A DNA stretch of 21,337 nt from Calditrichota bacterium (GTDB taxonomy: Bacteria; Zixibacteria; MSB-5A5; GN15; FEB-12). This document shows, one piece after another, positions 1 to 7,483 of the stretch. The position numbers and the translations under genes were made by a program. Position 1 is the stretch's first letter. The number at the start of each line of letters is the position of its first letter. The stretch spans positions 1 to 21,337 of the forward strand of contig QQUK01000014.1 of assembly GCA_008501655.1 (NCBI GenBank). Reading direction: 5' to 3'. The notes under the pieces are model-generated. The model did not search any database. It was not told the origin of the DNA and worked only from the letters and a program-made list of their open reading frames with translations.

Positions 1-1
1 C

Positions 2-403
2 GGTGAAACCTATATTTACATAAATGGAGGGGGAGGTAATGCTTCAAAGTTTACACTTGAAAACTGGGCTCATGACCTAGTGGCAACCGATTTTAACGGG
101 GACGGCTGTACAGATCTGATGATTTCAGATAATTGGGTAACAAACTATACTAAGTTCAGCTGGTCTGATTGCTGTTGTCGGGGGATTCGGGGGAATGTTG
201 ATGGTGATGCCAATGATGAAATCAATATCGCTGATATAGTTCATTTTATTGATATTTCATTCTACTGTGATATTTTTTGTACCTTTACCTGTATTGAGGA
301 AGTTGATATGGATGCATCGGGGGGAATCGACATTGGTGATATTGTATATATTGTCAGTTATATGTTTGGGGGAGGTCCGGCACCGGTAGCCTGTAGTAAT
401 TAG
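2..403 (+). CDS. C-terminal part of a secreted FG-GAP/dockerin-type protein (5' truncated)
   Basis: The reading frame is open from the window edge, so this is the last ~133 residues of a longer protein; the GTG at 80 is probably internal. It starts with an FG-GAP/VCBS-like calcium loop (ATDFNGDGCTDLMI), as in beta-propeller repeats of secreted proteins. After a Cys-rich linker (DCCCRG) come two EF-hand-like dockerin type I segments: GNVDGDANDEINIADIV, then EVDMDASGGIDIGDIVYIV, ending in MFGGGPAPVAC. Each has the DxDxxxxxxIxxxDIV pattern. Dockerins bind cohesins in cellulosomes, but in Zixibacteria-like genomes such tails end many extracellular proteins whose partners are unknown. It is the only plus-strand gene and converges on the receptor gene. 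The enzymatic or binding role of the missing N-terminal part cannot be told. Confidence 0.85.
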   Translation, partial: GETYIYINGGGGNASKFTLENWAHDLVATDFNGDGCTDLMISDNWVTNYTKFSWSDCCCRGIRGNVDGDANDEINIADIVHFIDISFYCDIFCTFTCIEEVDMDASGGIDIGDIVYIVSYMFGGGPAPVACSN

Positions 404-408
404 TGGAA

Positions 409-464
409 CACACTTCGACAAACTCTGTGTGACTGTAATTAAACTTCGACAAGCTCAGTGTGAC
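409..464 (+). repeat. Two copies of the CTTCGAC...CTCAG palindromic repeat
   Basis: Copy one (409-433) has outer arms CACAC and GTGTG around TTCGACAAACTCT. Copy two (443-464) carries ACTTCGACAAGCTCAGTGTGAC without the full left arm. They begin six bases after the stop codon of the dockerin gene. Other copies of the family lie throughout the window spacers. Confidence 0.85.
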
Positions 465-498
465 TTAATTTAGAAGTAAAAAATAATATAGATTCTTG

Positions 499-530
499 AA
501 AAGCCCGTTCGTTTTGGCGAGCGGGCTTTT
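499..530. terminator. Bidirectional intrinsic terminator
   Basis: A 13-bp stem, AAAAGCCCGTTCG pairing with CGAGCGGGCTTTT through one G-U pair, encloses a short loop. The A-run on the left and T-run on the right give a U-tract on either strand. It lies between the convergent dockerin and receptor genes and can serve both. Confidence 0.85.
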
Positions 531-552
531 AGCATGGATTTCGATTATAAAA

Positions 553-577
553 CAGACTTCGACAAGCACAGTCTGAC
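553..577 (+). repeat. CTTCGAC...CAG palindromic repeat, CAGAC/GTCTG variant
   Basis: Same core as the copies at 409-464 (CTTCGACAAGCACAG), but the arms are CAGAC and GTCTG instead of CACAC and GTGTG. Both arms changed together, so the pairing is kept. It lies just beyond the 3' end of the receptor gene. Confidence 0.8.
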
Positions 578-594
578 TTTTATAAACCGAATTT

Positions 595-2538
595 TTATAA
601 AGTCAGATCAAGTCCGATAAAGGCGGTTCGTCCGGGTGTAGCAAAAGTCAACACTTCGGTGTATGACTCATCAAACAGATTATCAACGGTTCCTTTGAGG
701 GTCACAAATGAATTGAGATTGTAATCAATACCCAGATTGACGATTGTGTATCCTTCAAGCTCTACCCTGTCGGATGGGTATGTCGAGAAATCATTATCAA
801 ATCTTTTTCCTGTTGTCCGCATGAGAAACTGCATATTGATTTGTTCAGATATTTTCTGATTCAAGGAATAAGCGAACATATGCTTCGGCCTGCGGATAAG
901 CTGGAGGTCGGTCTCTTTATCGATAGATTCGGTGTAGGTATAGTCAAAGCGGAGATTTGAGTTATTTAAACTAAACTGGGCAAAAGCTTCAACACCCTGA
1001 GCATCAATTTCCCCGACATTGATTGACTGGTAGGTCATCGGGTCAAAACCGATAAGATTTGTAATATCAATCCGGAAGTATGTTCCTCCGAAAGTTAGCT
1101 GATTATCTGCAGTATGGTGTGTAAAGCCAAGCTCCCAGCTTCTGCTCTCTTCCGGGTCTAACTCTTTGTTTCCATAGTTCAGATCATAGAGTTGAAAAAG
1201 TGAGGGAGTTTTAAAGCCGGATGAAAGGGTACCTTTGAGCGTTGTACCTGTATTCGGAATCTTGAATGCGGAGGTAAACCGATAGGTAACGACCGAACCG
1301 AAATCTTTGTGAGAGTCAAAGCGGGTACCGGCTGAAAGAGTCAGGTTGTTGAACTTATACTGTTCGGTTGCAAACAGAGATATAATATCAGCGTCAACTT
1401 TATCAACAATCGTTGTAGTTGTCATTTCTGTTAATGAGAAATAGTCATAAAATGTATTTACACTTGTAGATTTATAATCTTCTGTTTCATATTCAATACC
1501 GAACAGAGTTGTGCTGTTCTCATTTATAAATAATTGATTCAGGAAAGAGAGTTTCAGTTTATTGCTTTCGGAGTCTAAGTCGGATGCATCGGAACCATGG
1601 TCTGGATCTTTTTCATCGACATTGAGGAGTTGCTGATTTGCATAACTCAGTTGTAAGGTCGGGTTGAAAAAGTTATGTTGTTTGAGTGTACGAATCGTAA
1701 GCGATGAAATTTTAGCTTTTGTCTGAACGGTATAGTTAGGATCGTCATAGACAAAAAATGTTTTGTCAGCATCTGCTGTGGCATCAAAGTATTTACCTGA
1801 GTATACTAATTCGATATTATCGGTAGCCTGCAACCCTAAAGCAAGCGAGGCTTCGGAGTTTTCATAGCCATCATTTTCGATACCGCCGACATTTTCAGAT
1901 GCGGCTGAAAATCCTTTGAAATCTTTACGGGAAAAGTTCAGAGAATAATCGAGTGAGGAGGCTGAACCTGCAATCGTGGCTGATTGAAAATAGGAATTAT
2001 ACGTACCAGCCTGGGTGGAAAGTTCAATCGTCGGCTTTCCAAAACCCCGCTTGGTATATATGTTGATTACGCCACCGATTGCTTCGGAACCATAGAGAAT
2101 CGACTGAGAACCGCGCAGGATTTCGACCCGTTGAATATTGTCGACATTGAGGTGAGCAAAGTCATATGAGGTTGAAGGGGAACTTGGATTGTTCATCTCG
2201 ACTCCATCAATAATGACCAGGGTATGATTTGAGTTTGTCCCGCGTATAAAGACCGAGGTCTGTTTACCAAGTCCTCCTGAAGTGACTACAGCGAGCCCCG
2301 GGACCGACTGGAGTAATTCTGAGACCTTGGTTGCGTTTGAGTTTTTGATATCGGTTTCAGTCAGCACGGTGACCGTTGAGGCATTGGTTGTCAGTGTTGT
2401 TGGAAAACGGTTTGCCGAAACGGTGATAGAATCGGGGATTTTTCTTGGATTGTCGGTTGAGTTGTCTGAAATCTCAGCTTTGGTTCCCATCGCACCAAAA
2501 AGCAAAGTGACAACAATGACCATTAAAAAACGGTTCAT
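595..2538 (-). CDS. btuB: TonB-dependent outer-membrane receptor, probable vitamin B12 transporter (BtuB-like)
   Basis: This encodes a 647-residue TonB-dependent receptor that would import a cobalamin-type substrate across the outer membrane using TonB energy. I chose the ATG at 2538 because AAGGAG lies six bases upstream; an in-frame start 21 bases earlier lacks this support. A signal peptide (about residues 1-21) is followed by a TonB-box-like DSITVSA (36-42). A plug domain (about 45-165) shows VxxLLQSVPGL, FIRGTNSNHTLVIIDGVEMN, RVEILRGSQSILYGSEAIGGVINI. A beta-barrel runs to the C-terminus (GRTAFIGLDLTL). Length is close to E. coli BtuB (about 614). The B12 assignment rests mainly on the cobalamin riboswitch in its leader; family features alone would allow a siderophore or other substrate. 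No btuCDF genes are in the window. Confidence 0.88.
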   Translation of the reverse strand: MNRFLMVIVVTLLFGAMGTKAEISDNSTDNPRKIPDSITVSANRFPTTLTTNASTVTVLTETDIKNSNATKVSELLQSVPGLAVVTSGGLGKQTSVFIRGTNSNHTLVIIDGVEMNNPSSPSTSYDFAHLNVDNIQRVEILRGSQSILYGSEAIGGVINIYTKRGFGKPTIELSTQAGTYNSYFQSATIAGSASSLDYSLNFSRKDFKGFSAASENVGGIENDGYENSEASLALGLQATDNIELVYSGKYFDATADADKTFFVYDDPNYTVQTKAKISSLTIRTLKQHNFFNPTLQLSYANQQLLNVDEKDPDHGSDASDLDSESNKLKLSFLNQLFINENSTTLFGIEYETEDYKSTSVNTFYDYFSLTEMTTTTIVDKVDADIISLFATEQYKFNNLTLSAGTRFDSHKDFGSVVTYRFTSAFKIPNTGTTLKGTLSSGFKTPSLFQLYDLNYGNKELDPEESRSWELGFTHHTADNQLTFGGTYFRIDITNLIGFDPMTYQSINVGEIDAQGVEAFAQFSLNNSNLRFDYTYTESIDKETDLQLIRRPKHMFAYSLNQKISEQINMQFLMRTTGKRFDNDFSTYPSDRVELEGYTIVNLGIDYNLNSFVTLKGTVDNLFDESYTEVLTFATPGRTAFIGLDLTL

Positions 2539-2550
2539 GATGTACTCCTT

Positions 2551-2596
2551 GCCGACCACAAACCGGAATCAAAACTGACAGACCCGCGCCGTCGGC
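2551..2596 (-). promoter_or_regulatory. Leader hairpin abutting the btuB Shine-Dalgarno
   Basis: In the transcript GCCGAC (2596-2591) can pair with GTCGGC (2556-2551), and the second arm ends directly against AAGGAG (2550-2545). No U-run follows. This suggests that the riboswitch acts on ribosome access rather than by termination. The pairing is seen in the sequence; the mechanism is inferred. Confidence 0.45.
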
Positions 2597-2605
2597 TAAA
2601 ATAAA

Positions 2606-2770
2606 GATGAATGCCTGGCAGGTTTCCTGGCTTGAGCATCGACCCTGATGCAGGCGCCTTCCCGGTATATACCAGTGGCGATTGCCTGTCAAGTAGCTCT
2701 TACAGTAGCGGGGCTGCGATGGAATTGCACCATCTTCCCTATTATCCGTCATCTGACGGCACCAAACAAT
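2606..2770 (-). promoter_or_regulatory. Cobalamin (AdoCbl-type) riboswitch
   Basis: Read on the minus strand, this leader has the conserved cobalamin aptamer features in order. GGTGCC (about 2764) can close a P1 stem with GGCATT near 2611. GGGAAGATGGTGCAATTCC follows, then GCAGCCCCGCTACTGTAA, a GGGAAG segment, and ATGCTCAAGCCAGGAAACCTGCC containing the B12 box (2617-2632). It sits 70-230 bases upstream of the receptor start in the same direction. High cobalamin is expected to reduce receptor synthesis. The apparent reading frame across it is not a gene. Confidence 0.96.
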
Positions 2771-2777
2771 TATTTAT

Positions 2778-2806
2778 AAATAACAGATGAATGATTCGGA
2801 TGTCAA
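2778..2806 (-). promoter_or_regulatory. Candidate promoter for the riboswitch-btuB transcript
   Basis: A perfect TTGACA (2806-2801) is followed after 17-18 bases by a weak AT-rich -10 (TTATTT or TATTTA). Transcription would start near 2770, just before the aptamer begins. The position fits well, but the -10 is poor. Confidence 0.42.
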
Positions 2807-2817
2807 GTAAATGAAAT

Positions 2818-3819
2818 TTATTTAGCTAATTTGAGATATGGCACAGCATTAGCATTCAGTGAACCGGCACCATCTTTTTGAAAACGGAAATAACCGGCAG
2901 CGGCGATCATAGCGGCGTTATCGGTGCAGAGTTTAATTGATGGGTAGAATAACTTTTGGTTATCCCCTATTCGTTCTTCAAACATGGAACGCAAGCGGCT
3001 GTTTGCGGCAACGCCCCCGGATAGTGAGATATGATTCAGATTTTTATCTTCGGCTGCTTTAAGAGTTTTTATAACGAGGACTTCGATTGCGGCTTCCTGA
3101 AATGATGCTGCGATGTCATTGAGCTGTTCTTTGAGTTCTGACTCAGAAAGCTTTTGTATATAGAGCGAAACTGCTGTTTTTAAACCTGAATAGGAAAAAC
3201 GGTATGAATCCTCTTTTAACAGTGCTCTTGGAAATTGAATGGCATCTTTTTTCCCTTTTTGTGCCAATTTATCTAATTTAGCTCCACCGGGATAACCGAG
3301 TCCCATAATCTTTGCAACTTTGTCATACGCTTCACCGCAGGCATCATCGATAGTGTTTCCAAGCATTGTATACTCACCAAAAGATTTCACTTCCATCAGC
3401 ATTGTATGCCCTCCGGAAACGACAAGTGAGATATGATGCGGATTTAAATCTGGATGCTCTAAATAGTTTGCAGAAAGATGCCCTTCCATATGATTGACGC
3501 CGATGAACGGTATATCTTTTGTAAAAGCGAGTCCTTTGGCAAAAGTCAACCCGACTAAAAGAGGTCCGACAAGTCCCGGTCCCATAGTTGCTGCGATTAA
3601 GTCGATGTCGTCAAGGGTGACTTTGGCCGCTTCGAGTGCTTCTTCATAAATTGGAACAACAGTTTTGAGATGTACCCGTGAGGCGACTTCAGGAACTACT
3701 CCCCCGAATTTTGTATGTTCTTTCTGGGAGAGGATAATATTGGAGAGGACTTCGCGGCCATCTTTGATTACGGCAGCTGAGGTTTCATCACAGGAGCTTT
3801 CTATTCCGAGTACAAGCAT
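2818..3819 (-). CDS. tsaD: tRNA N6-threonylcarbamoyladenosine transferase subunit TsaD
   Basis: TsaD (Kae1/Qri7/YgjD family) transfers the threonylcarbamoyl group from TC-AMP to A37 of ANN-decoding tRNAs, working with TsaB and TsaE in the cytosol. The ASKHA-fold motifs are all visible: GIESSCDETSAAV at the N-terminus, EVASRVH, ATMGPGLVGPLLVG, the metal-binding HMEGH (histidines near 111 and 115), VVSGGHT, LSGGVAANSRLR and a C-terminal TDNAAMIA whose Asp is the third metal ligand. About 333 residues is the normal length. The start may be the GTG overlapping the upstream stop (3822) or the ATG three bases on (3819). No Shine-Dalgarno is visible, so translation is probably coupled to the YbbR-like gene (TAGTGATG junction). 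tsaB and tsaE are not in the window. Confidence 0.97.
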   Translation of the reverse strand: MLVLGIESSCDETSAAVIKDGREVLSNIILSQKEHTKFGGVVPEVASRVHLKTVVPIYEEALEAAKVTLDDIDLIAATMGPGLVGPLLVGLTFAKGLAFTKDIPFIGVNHMEGHLSANYLEHPDLNPHHISLVVSGGHTMLMEVKSFGEYTMLGNTIDDACGEAYDKVAKIMGLGYPGGAKLDKLAQKGKKDAIQFPRALLKEDSYRFSYSGLKTAVSLYIQKLSESELKEQLNDIAASFQEAAIEVLVIKTLKAAEDKNLNHISLSGGVAANSRLRSMFEERIGDNQKLFYPSIKLCTDNAAMIAAAGYFRFQKDGAGSLNANAVPYLKLAK

Positions 3820-3821
3820 CA

Positions 3822-4736
3822 CTATTGAATAAATTTCAGGGTGTTCGGGGAAACAAGTTTGACATTAAATTTTGCGGGACAGTCAATTTTGACTGCGACT
3901 GAATCGGAATCTGACCGCTCATTGTAGTCAACCGATGCTGAGAGGGCATTTTTGTTTAACAGGTCAATTTCAGTCGGCGGACCGGATATCTCAACCCGGA
4001 TCGATTTGGAAGAGATAGCCAGATTGGTGTCTGAAGGGATATTATAAATAACAACCGGGATGTTTTCAAAAATTCTGGTTTTTATCGGAACGACTTCAAT
4101 AGAGACTGTTACTGAGTCCGGTTCAAGTCGAATACCATATCCGGACGGCAGGGCAAGCGGTAGAGTCAATTTTAGATTACTGTTTAAATTTTCCAGATTT
4201 TTCATTTCGGTAAAGATAACCGGAATTTTATCAATGCGGGATTTCGGTCCGATCAGTTTGACTGTGTTGGGTGAAATAGAATGTATGGCACTGATGGCAA
4301 ATCCTTCGGCTGGTTTTGTATTAATGTCTGACTCGACTGAAACAACTCTATCTGCGAGATTATCAATGGTAATTTCAATTGCTGCCGGTGAAAGTATTTC
4401 TTCTAAAGAGATATCTGAAGTCGGAGAAGAGACAATTGTATTTGATGTATTTAAAGCGATAGTGTGCATACCAGCTTTGAACTGCGATGCAATAATTTTA
4501 AGTCCCCGCTCGCGCCATTTTTTCCGCATCAGTTGTTTACCGGTTGCTGAAACGTTGACCATAAGTGATTCCGGCGGGTGGGTCAGCAACGTCAGATTAT
4601 CGTCTACAACAAATTCTGTAACCGGAAGATACAACTGATAGGTATATATTTTTTCAGTGGCAACATGAAACCAGAGCAGTATACCTAAAATTAATGCTGT
4701 TATTTTAATCCAAAAATTATCGAATATTTTTACCAT
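3822..4736 (-). CDS. YbbR-domain protein (CdaR-like)
   Basis: This encodes a 304-residue protein with one N-terminal membrane segment (about residues 9-25, FWIKITALILGILLWFHVATE), a hallmark of the YbbR family, followed by repeated beta-rich YbbR domains outside the membrane. Repeats such as VKLIGPKSRIDKI, VEISGPPTEIDLL and TVSIEVVPI are seen. In Firmicutes the homologue CdaR binds and modulates the diadenylate cyclase CdaA and is usually encoded beside it; no cyclase gene is present here. I chose the ATG at 4736 because AAGGAAGAG stands just upstream; the in-frame start nine codons earlier has no such site. The gene abuts tsaD with overlapping stop and start. The family assignment is good, the function is uncertain. 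Confidence 0.85.
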   Translation of the reverse strand: MVKIFDNFWIKITALILGILLWFHVATEKIYTYQLYLPVTEFVVDDNLTLLTHPPESLMVNVSATGKQLMRKKWRERGLKIIASQFKAGMHTIALNTSNTIVSSPTSDISLEEILSPAAIEITIDNLADRVVSVESDINTKPAEGFAISAIHSISPNTVKLIGPKSRIDKIPVIFTEMKNLENLNSNLKLTLPLALPSGYGIRLEPDSVTVSIEVVPIKTRIFENIPVVIYNIPSDTNLAISSKSIRVEISGPPTEIDLLNKNALSASVDYNERSDSDSVAVKIDCPAKFNVKLVSPNTLKFIQ

Positions 4737-4803
4737 TTTGCTCTTCCTTTGAACAAGAAACATACAATAATGCTTTTAGAGAGGCAAATAAAAATCAGGG
4801 AAA

Positions 4804-6267
4804 TTAGTCGACCCGGTAGGGATCATTCCAGAGAAATTTGGTTAACCCTTTATTTGAGCCGACCCAGAGGAAATCACCGTCTAAAAGCAGTTCATGTATA
4901 TATGATGACGGAAGACCATCAAATTCGGTGAATTCTCTTTCGTTGTCCAAACCTTTTTTGGTGAGATAATACATGATAAACCCGTTGTCTGTACCTAAAA
5001 AGGCGACATCATCATACGCTGCAACCGGTCTGGGACGATAACCGCTCCTGACTGAGAGGAATGAATCTATTTGTCCGGTTTTCAGGTTTAACCTGACCAT
5101 ACCGTTGTTTGAACTGATGAAGATATACCGTCTTGATACAGCCAGACCGTTTGCGCTTGAAAAGATTGTTGTGGATGGATCTTTGAATCTCTGAAGTGCA
5201 TCAGTTTTAAAATTCAGTTGAAATGCACCCTGAGCTGAGGCAATCCAGAGGGTTGTATCGGTCGATTTGATATCATATATGGTAGAGTTCAAAAACTGAT
5301 TCGGGTAGATAATCTTCATTGAATCTGTTGACAGGAAAATCATCTGCAGACCGTATTCCCCCCCGATAAAGAGAGAATCGCCTCTTCTATGGAGTGCGAT
5401 AATATTGTTATCGATAAGTCCGGTTCTTTCGGTATAATATTTAATGATTTTTCTGGAGTCTTTATCAATAATGCGAAGACCTGTTTCTGTCCCGATATAA
5501 TAATTTTTCTTATCAGATTCGATAGATTGAATATTTACAGCCGGTAAATCAAAATCAACACCGGATTCTATATATTCAAAATCATTGTAATCCGGATCAA
5601 ACAGGGTTATTCCGGTACGGGAACTATTGAAGACATCACCACTGATTAACAGCTGACCATTATCGTTAAAAATCGTCTGAACTCTGTTTTGCAGCAATCC
5701 ATAGGGGAGAAACTCAACAAAGTTAGTGCTTGCCTGAGTCATAGCAGCGCCAAAACCCCAGGTACCTATCCATGTTGATGTTGAGAGATCATCTATCATT
5801 GCTGAAATCTGGTAGTTTCTCCCAAAACGGTCAATTATAAAACCATCGGCTGAATAATTGTACCCTGCCGGTACATACATAATCGGCGGTGGTTTTATAA
5901 ATTTGTAATCATTATCGACTTTTGGAATCTCACCGATTTCATACCATTTTTCAAAATTGATATCGTACTCATAGTTGGCATCTTCTGTTTTTCCATAGAG
6001 TTTTTTATCAAAACGGTCGACATAGACCTGCCCGATATTCCTGTGTTCAATTGATGGATCATCAGTCAAAGGTTCTTCCCATTTTTTTTCAAGCTTGTTG
6101 TATCGGATAACACCTTCGGTTGTTGCAAAATAGACATGATTTATCGAACTGGTTATGTCCCGTATATAATGAAAGTCAGCATAGGTAACGATATTCAGAT
6201 TTTCCAGTGCATACAGAGGAATTGGAATAAGAAAGATAATGAGGAGCGTTAGTATAATTTTTTTCAT
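4804..6267 (-). CDS. Secreted beta-propeller protein (two-component-regulator-propeller-like repeats)
   Basis: This 487-residue protein has a signal peptide (MKKIILTLLIIFLIPIPLYA) and then repeated short blades. Each pairs a turn such as GLIDNNIIAL, GLPSSYIHEL or NSTIYDIKS with a strand motif such as LWVGSNKGLTKF, LFIGGEYGLQMI, LWIASAQGAFQL or FISSNNGMVRL. This is the pattern of periplasmic sensor propellers of hybrid two-component systems (Reg_prop-like), but no histidine kinase or membrane segment follows, so it is a stand-alone exported propeller. Its ATG overlaps the stop of the M20 hydrolase gene (ATGA), implying translational coupling. The ligand or partner is unknown. Confidence 0.75.
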   Translation of the reverse strand: MKKIILTLLIIFLIPIPLYALENLNIVTYADFHYIRDITSSINHVYFATTEGVIRYNKLEKKWEEPLTDDPSIEHRNIGQVYVDRFDKKLYGKTEDANYEYDINFEKWYEIGEIPKVDNDYKFIKPPPIMYVPAGYNYSADGFIIDRFGRNYQISAMIDDLSTSTWIGTWGFGAAMTQASTNFVEFLPYGLLQNRVQTIFNDNGQLLISGDVFNSSRTGITLFDPDYNDFEYIESGVDFDLPAVNIQSIESDKKNYYIGTETGLRIIDKDSRKIIKYYTERTGLIDNNIIALHRRGDSLFIGGEYGLQMIFLSTDSMKIIYPNQFLNSTIYDIKSTDTTLWIASAQGAFQLNFKTDALQRFKDPSTTIFSSANGLAVSRRYIFISSNNGMVRLNLKTGQIDSFLSVRSGYRPRPVAAYDDVAFLGTDNGFIMYYLTKKGLDNEREFTEFDGLPSSYIHELLLDGDFLWVGSNKGLTKFLWNDPYRVD

Positions 6268-7466
6268 TTGATTTTATACAGGTAATTCAGAGCTGAAGAT
6301 GCAAAAGTTGCTGTTCCAATGGGGATAGCATCTTCATCTACAATAAATTCCGGTGAATGCCATGATTTATCCGCTTTGATTTTTTTATTCATCACCCCTA
6401 AGCGGAACATGGCGCCTTTAGTTTTTTCCAGATAACATGCAAAATCTTCGCCACCCATGACCTGCGGTGTGACTTCTATTTTATTTTTTCCGAAAAGAGA
6501 CTCAAAATTTTCTCTTATGACGTTGTTTGTATCGATGTCGTTTTCCAGAACCGGATATGTTGCCACAAGATTGAAATCTATTTTAGCTTTGTGGGCTTTT
6601 GCAATCGATTCGGCTATCTGTTTGATTCGTTTCGGTACCTGCTTAAATGCTTCTTTTGACAACGTTCTGGCGGTACCGACGAGTGTGACTTCATCGCAGA
6701 TAACATTACGGGCTGTTCCCCCGTTTATTGTACCAATTGTTACTACTACCGGTTGAATAGGGTCTACTTCGCGGGAGACAACTTTTTGCAATGCGCCAAT
6801 AATTTCAGAGGCAACAACGATTGCATCAACAGCGTTTTGCGGCCGAGCAGCATGTCCCCCCTGCCCGATTACTTTGATATCAAAATCGGTCACTGATGCC
6901 ATTGCAATACCATCACGCAGACCAATCGATCCGGTTTTCAGATGGGGATCATTATGCATCCCAAAGATCATTTTGACTTTGTCAAGACAGCCGGCTTCAA
7001 TCATCGGCCGGGCTCCGCCGGGAGGCATTTCTTCAGCCGGCTGAAAAATAAATCTGACAGTCCCATGGAGATGTTCTTTTAAATCATTTAATAAAACAGC
7101 TGTGCCTAAAACGGTTGCCATATGAAGATCATGACCGCAGGCATGCATACATCCTCTATTTTTTGATTTAAAAGGAAGATTTGTCTGTTCCAGAATAGGC
7201 AGAGCATCAATATCTGAACGGATTGCTACAATGGAACCGTTCTGTTTCCCTTTGACTTCAGCAATCACGCCGGTTTCAAGGGGAATCTTTTTAAACGGTA
7301 TCTGATAGTCTGATAATATTTTTTTTATAAATTTGGTTGTTTCAAACTCTTGGTTTGAAAGTTCCGGATATTGATGGAGATGTCTCCGCCAGTTTATCTG
7401 CTGTTTTTTCAGGTTATTTGCTTTTTGAAGCAATAATTGATTCAGTGATTTATTCTCTTTTTTCAT
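6264..7466 (-). CDS. M20 family metal-dependent amidohydrolase (N-acyl-amino-acid deacylase type)
   Basis: This encodes a 400-residue M20D-type amidohydrolase that should cleave N-acyl or similar amide bonds of amino acids with a dinuclear metal centre in the cytosol; no signal peptide is visible. Motifs in order: IRSDIDALPI (about 82-91), MHACGHDLHMA with metal ligands Cys110 and His112, FQPAEE with Glu145/Glu146, GMHNDP with His171, the dimerisation-domain GGHAARP (about 203-209), MGGEDFACYL (337-346), and the C-terminal metal His370 in SWHSPEF. The set is complete, so the enzyme is probably active. Related family names are hippurate hydrolase, N-acetyldiaminopimelate deacetylase and IAA-amino acid hydrolase; the substrate cannot be told from sequence. 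It lies 17 bases after the endonuclease V-like gene and overlaps the propeller gene by four bases. Confidence 0.93.
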   Translation of the reverse strand: MKKENKSLNQLLLQKANNLKKQQINWRRHLHQYPELSNQEFETTKFIKKILSDYQIPFKKIPLETGVIAEVKGKQNGSIVAIRSDIDALPILEQTNLPFKSKNRGCMHACGHDLHMATVLGTAVLLNDLKEHLHGTVRFIFQPAEEMPPGGARPMIEAGCLDKVKMIFGMHNDPHLKTGSIGLRDGIAMASVTDFDIKVIGQGGHAARPQNAVDAIVVASEIIGALQKVVSREVDPIQPVVVTIGTINGGTARNVICDEVTLVGTARTLSKEAFKQVPKRIKQIAESIAKAHKAKIDFNLVATYPVLENDIDTNNVIRENFESLFGKNKIEVTPQVMGGEDFACYLEKTKGAMFRLGVMNKKIKADKSWHSPEFIVDEDAIPIGTATFASSALNYLYKIK

Positions 7467-7483
7467 AGAGATAATATATCAAA

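Noticed and set aside
2474..2752. 92-codon open frame upstream of the receptor gene
   Set aside because: It runs through the cobalamin aptamer, whose conserved blocks explain the sequence.
4060..4638. 192-codon plus-strand frame opposite the YbbR-like gene
   Set aside because: It is a shadow of the minus-strand gene, with low-complexity Ser/Thr-rich translation and no family motif.
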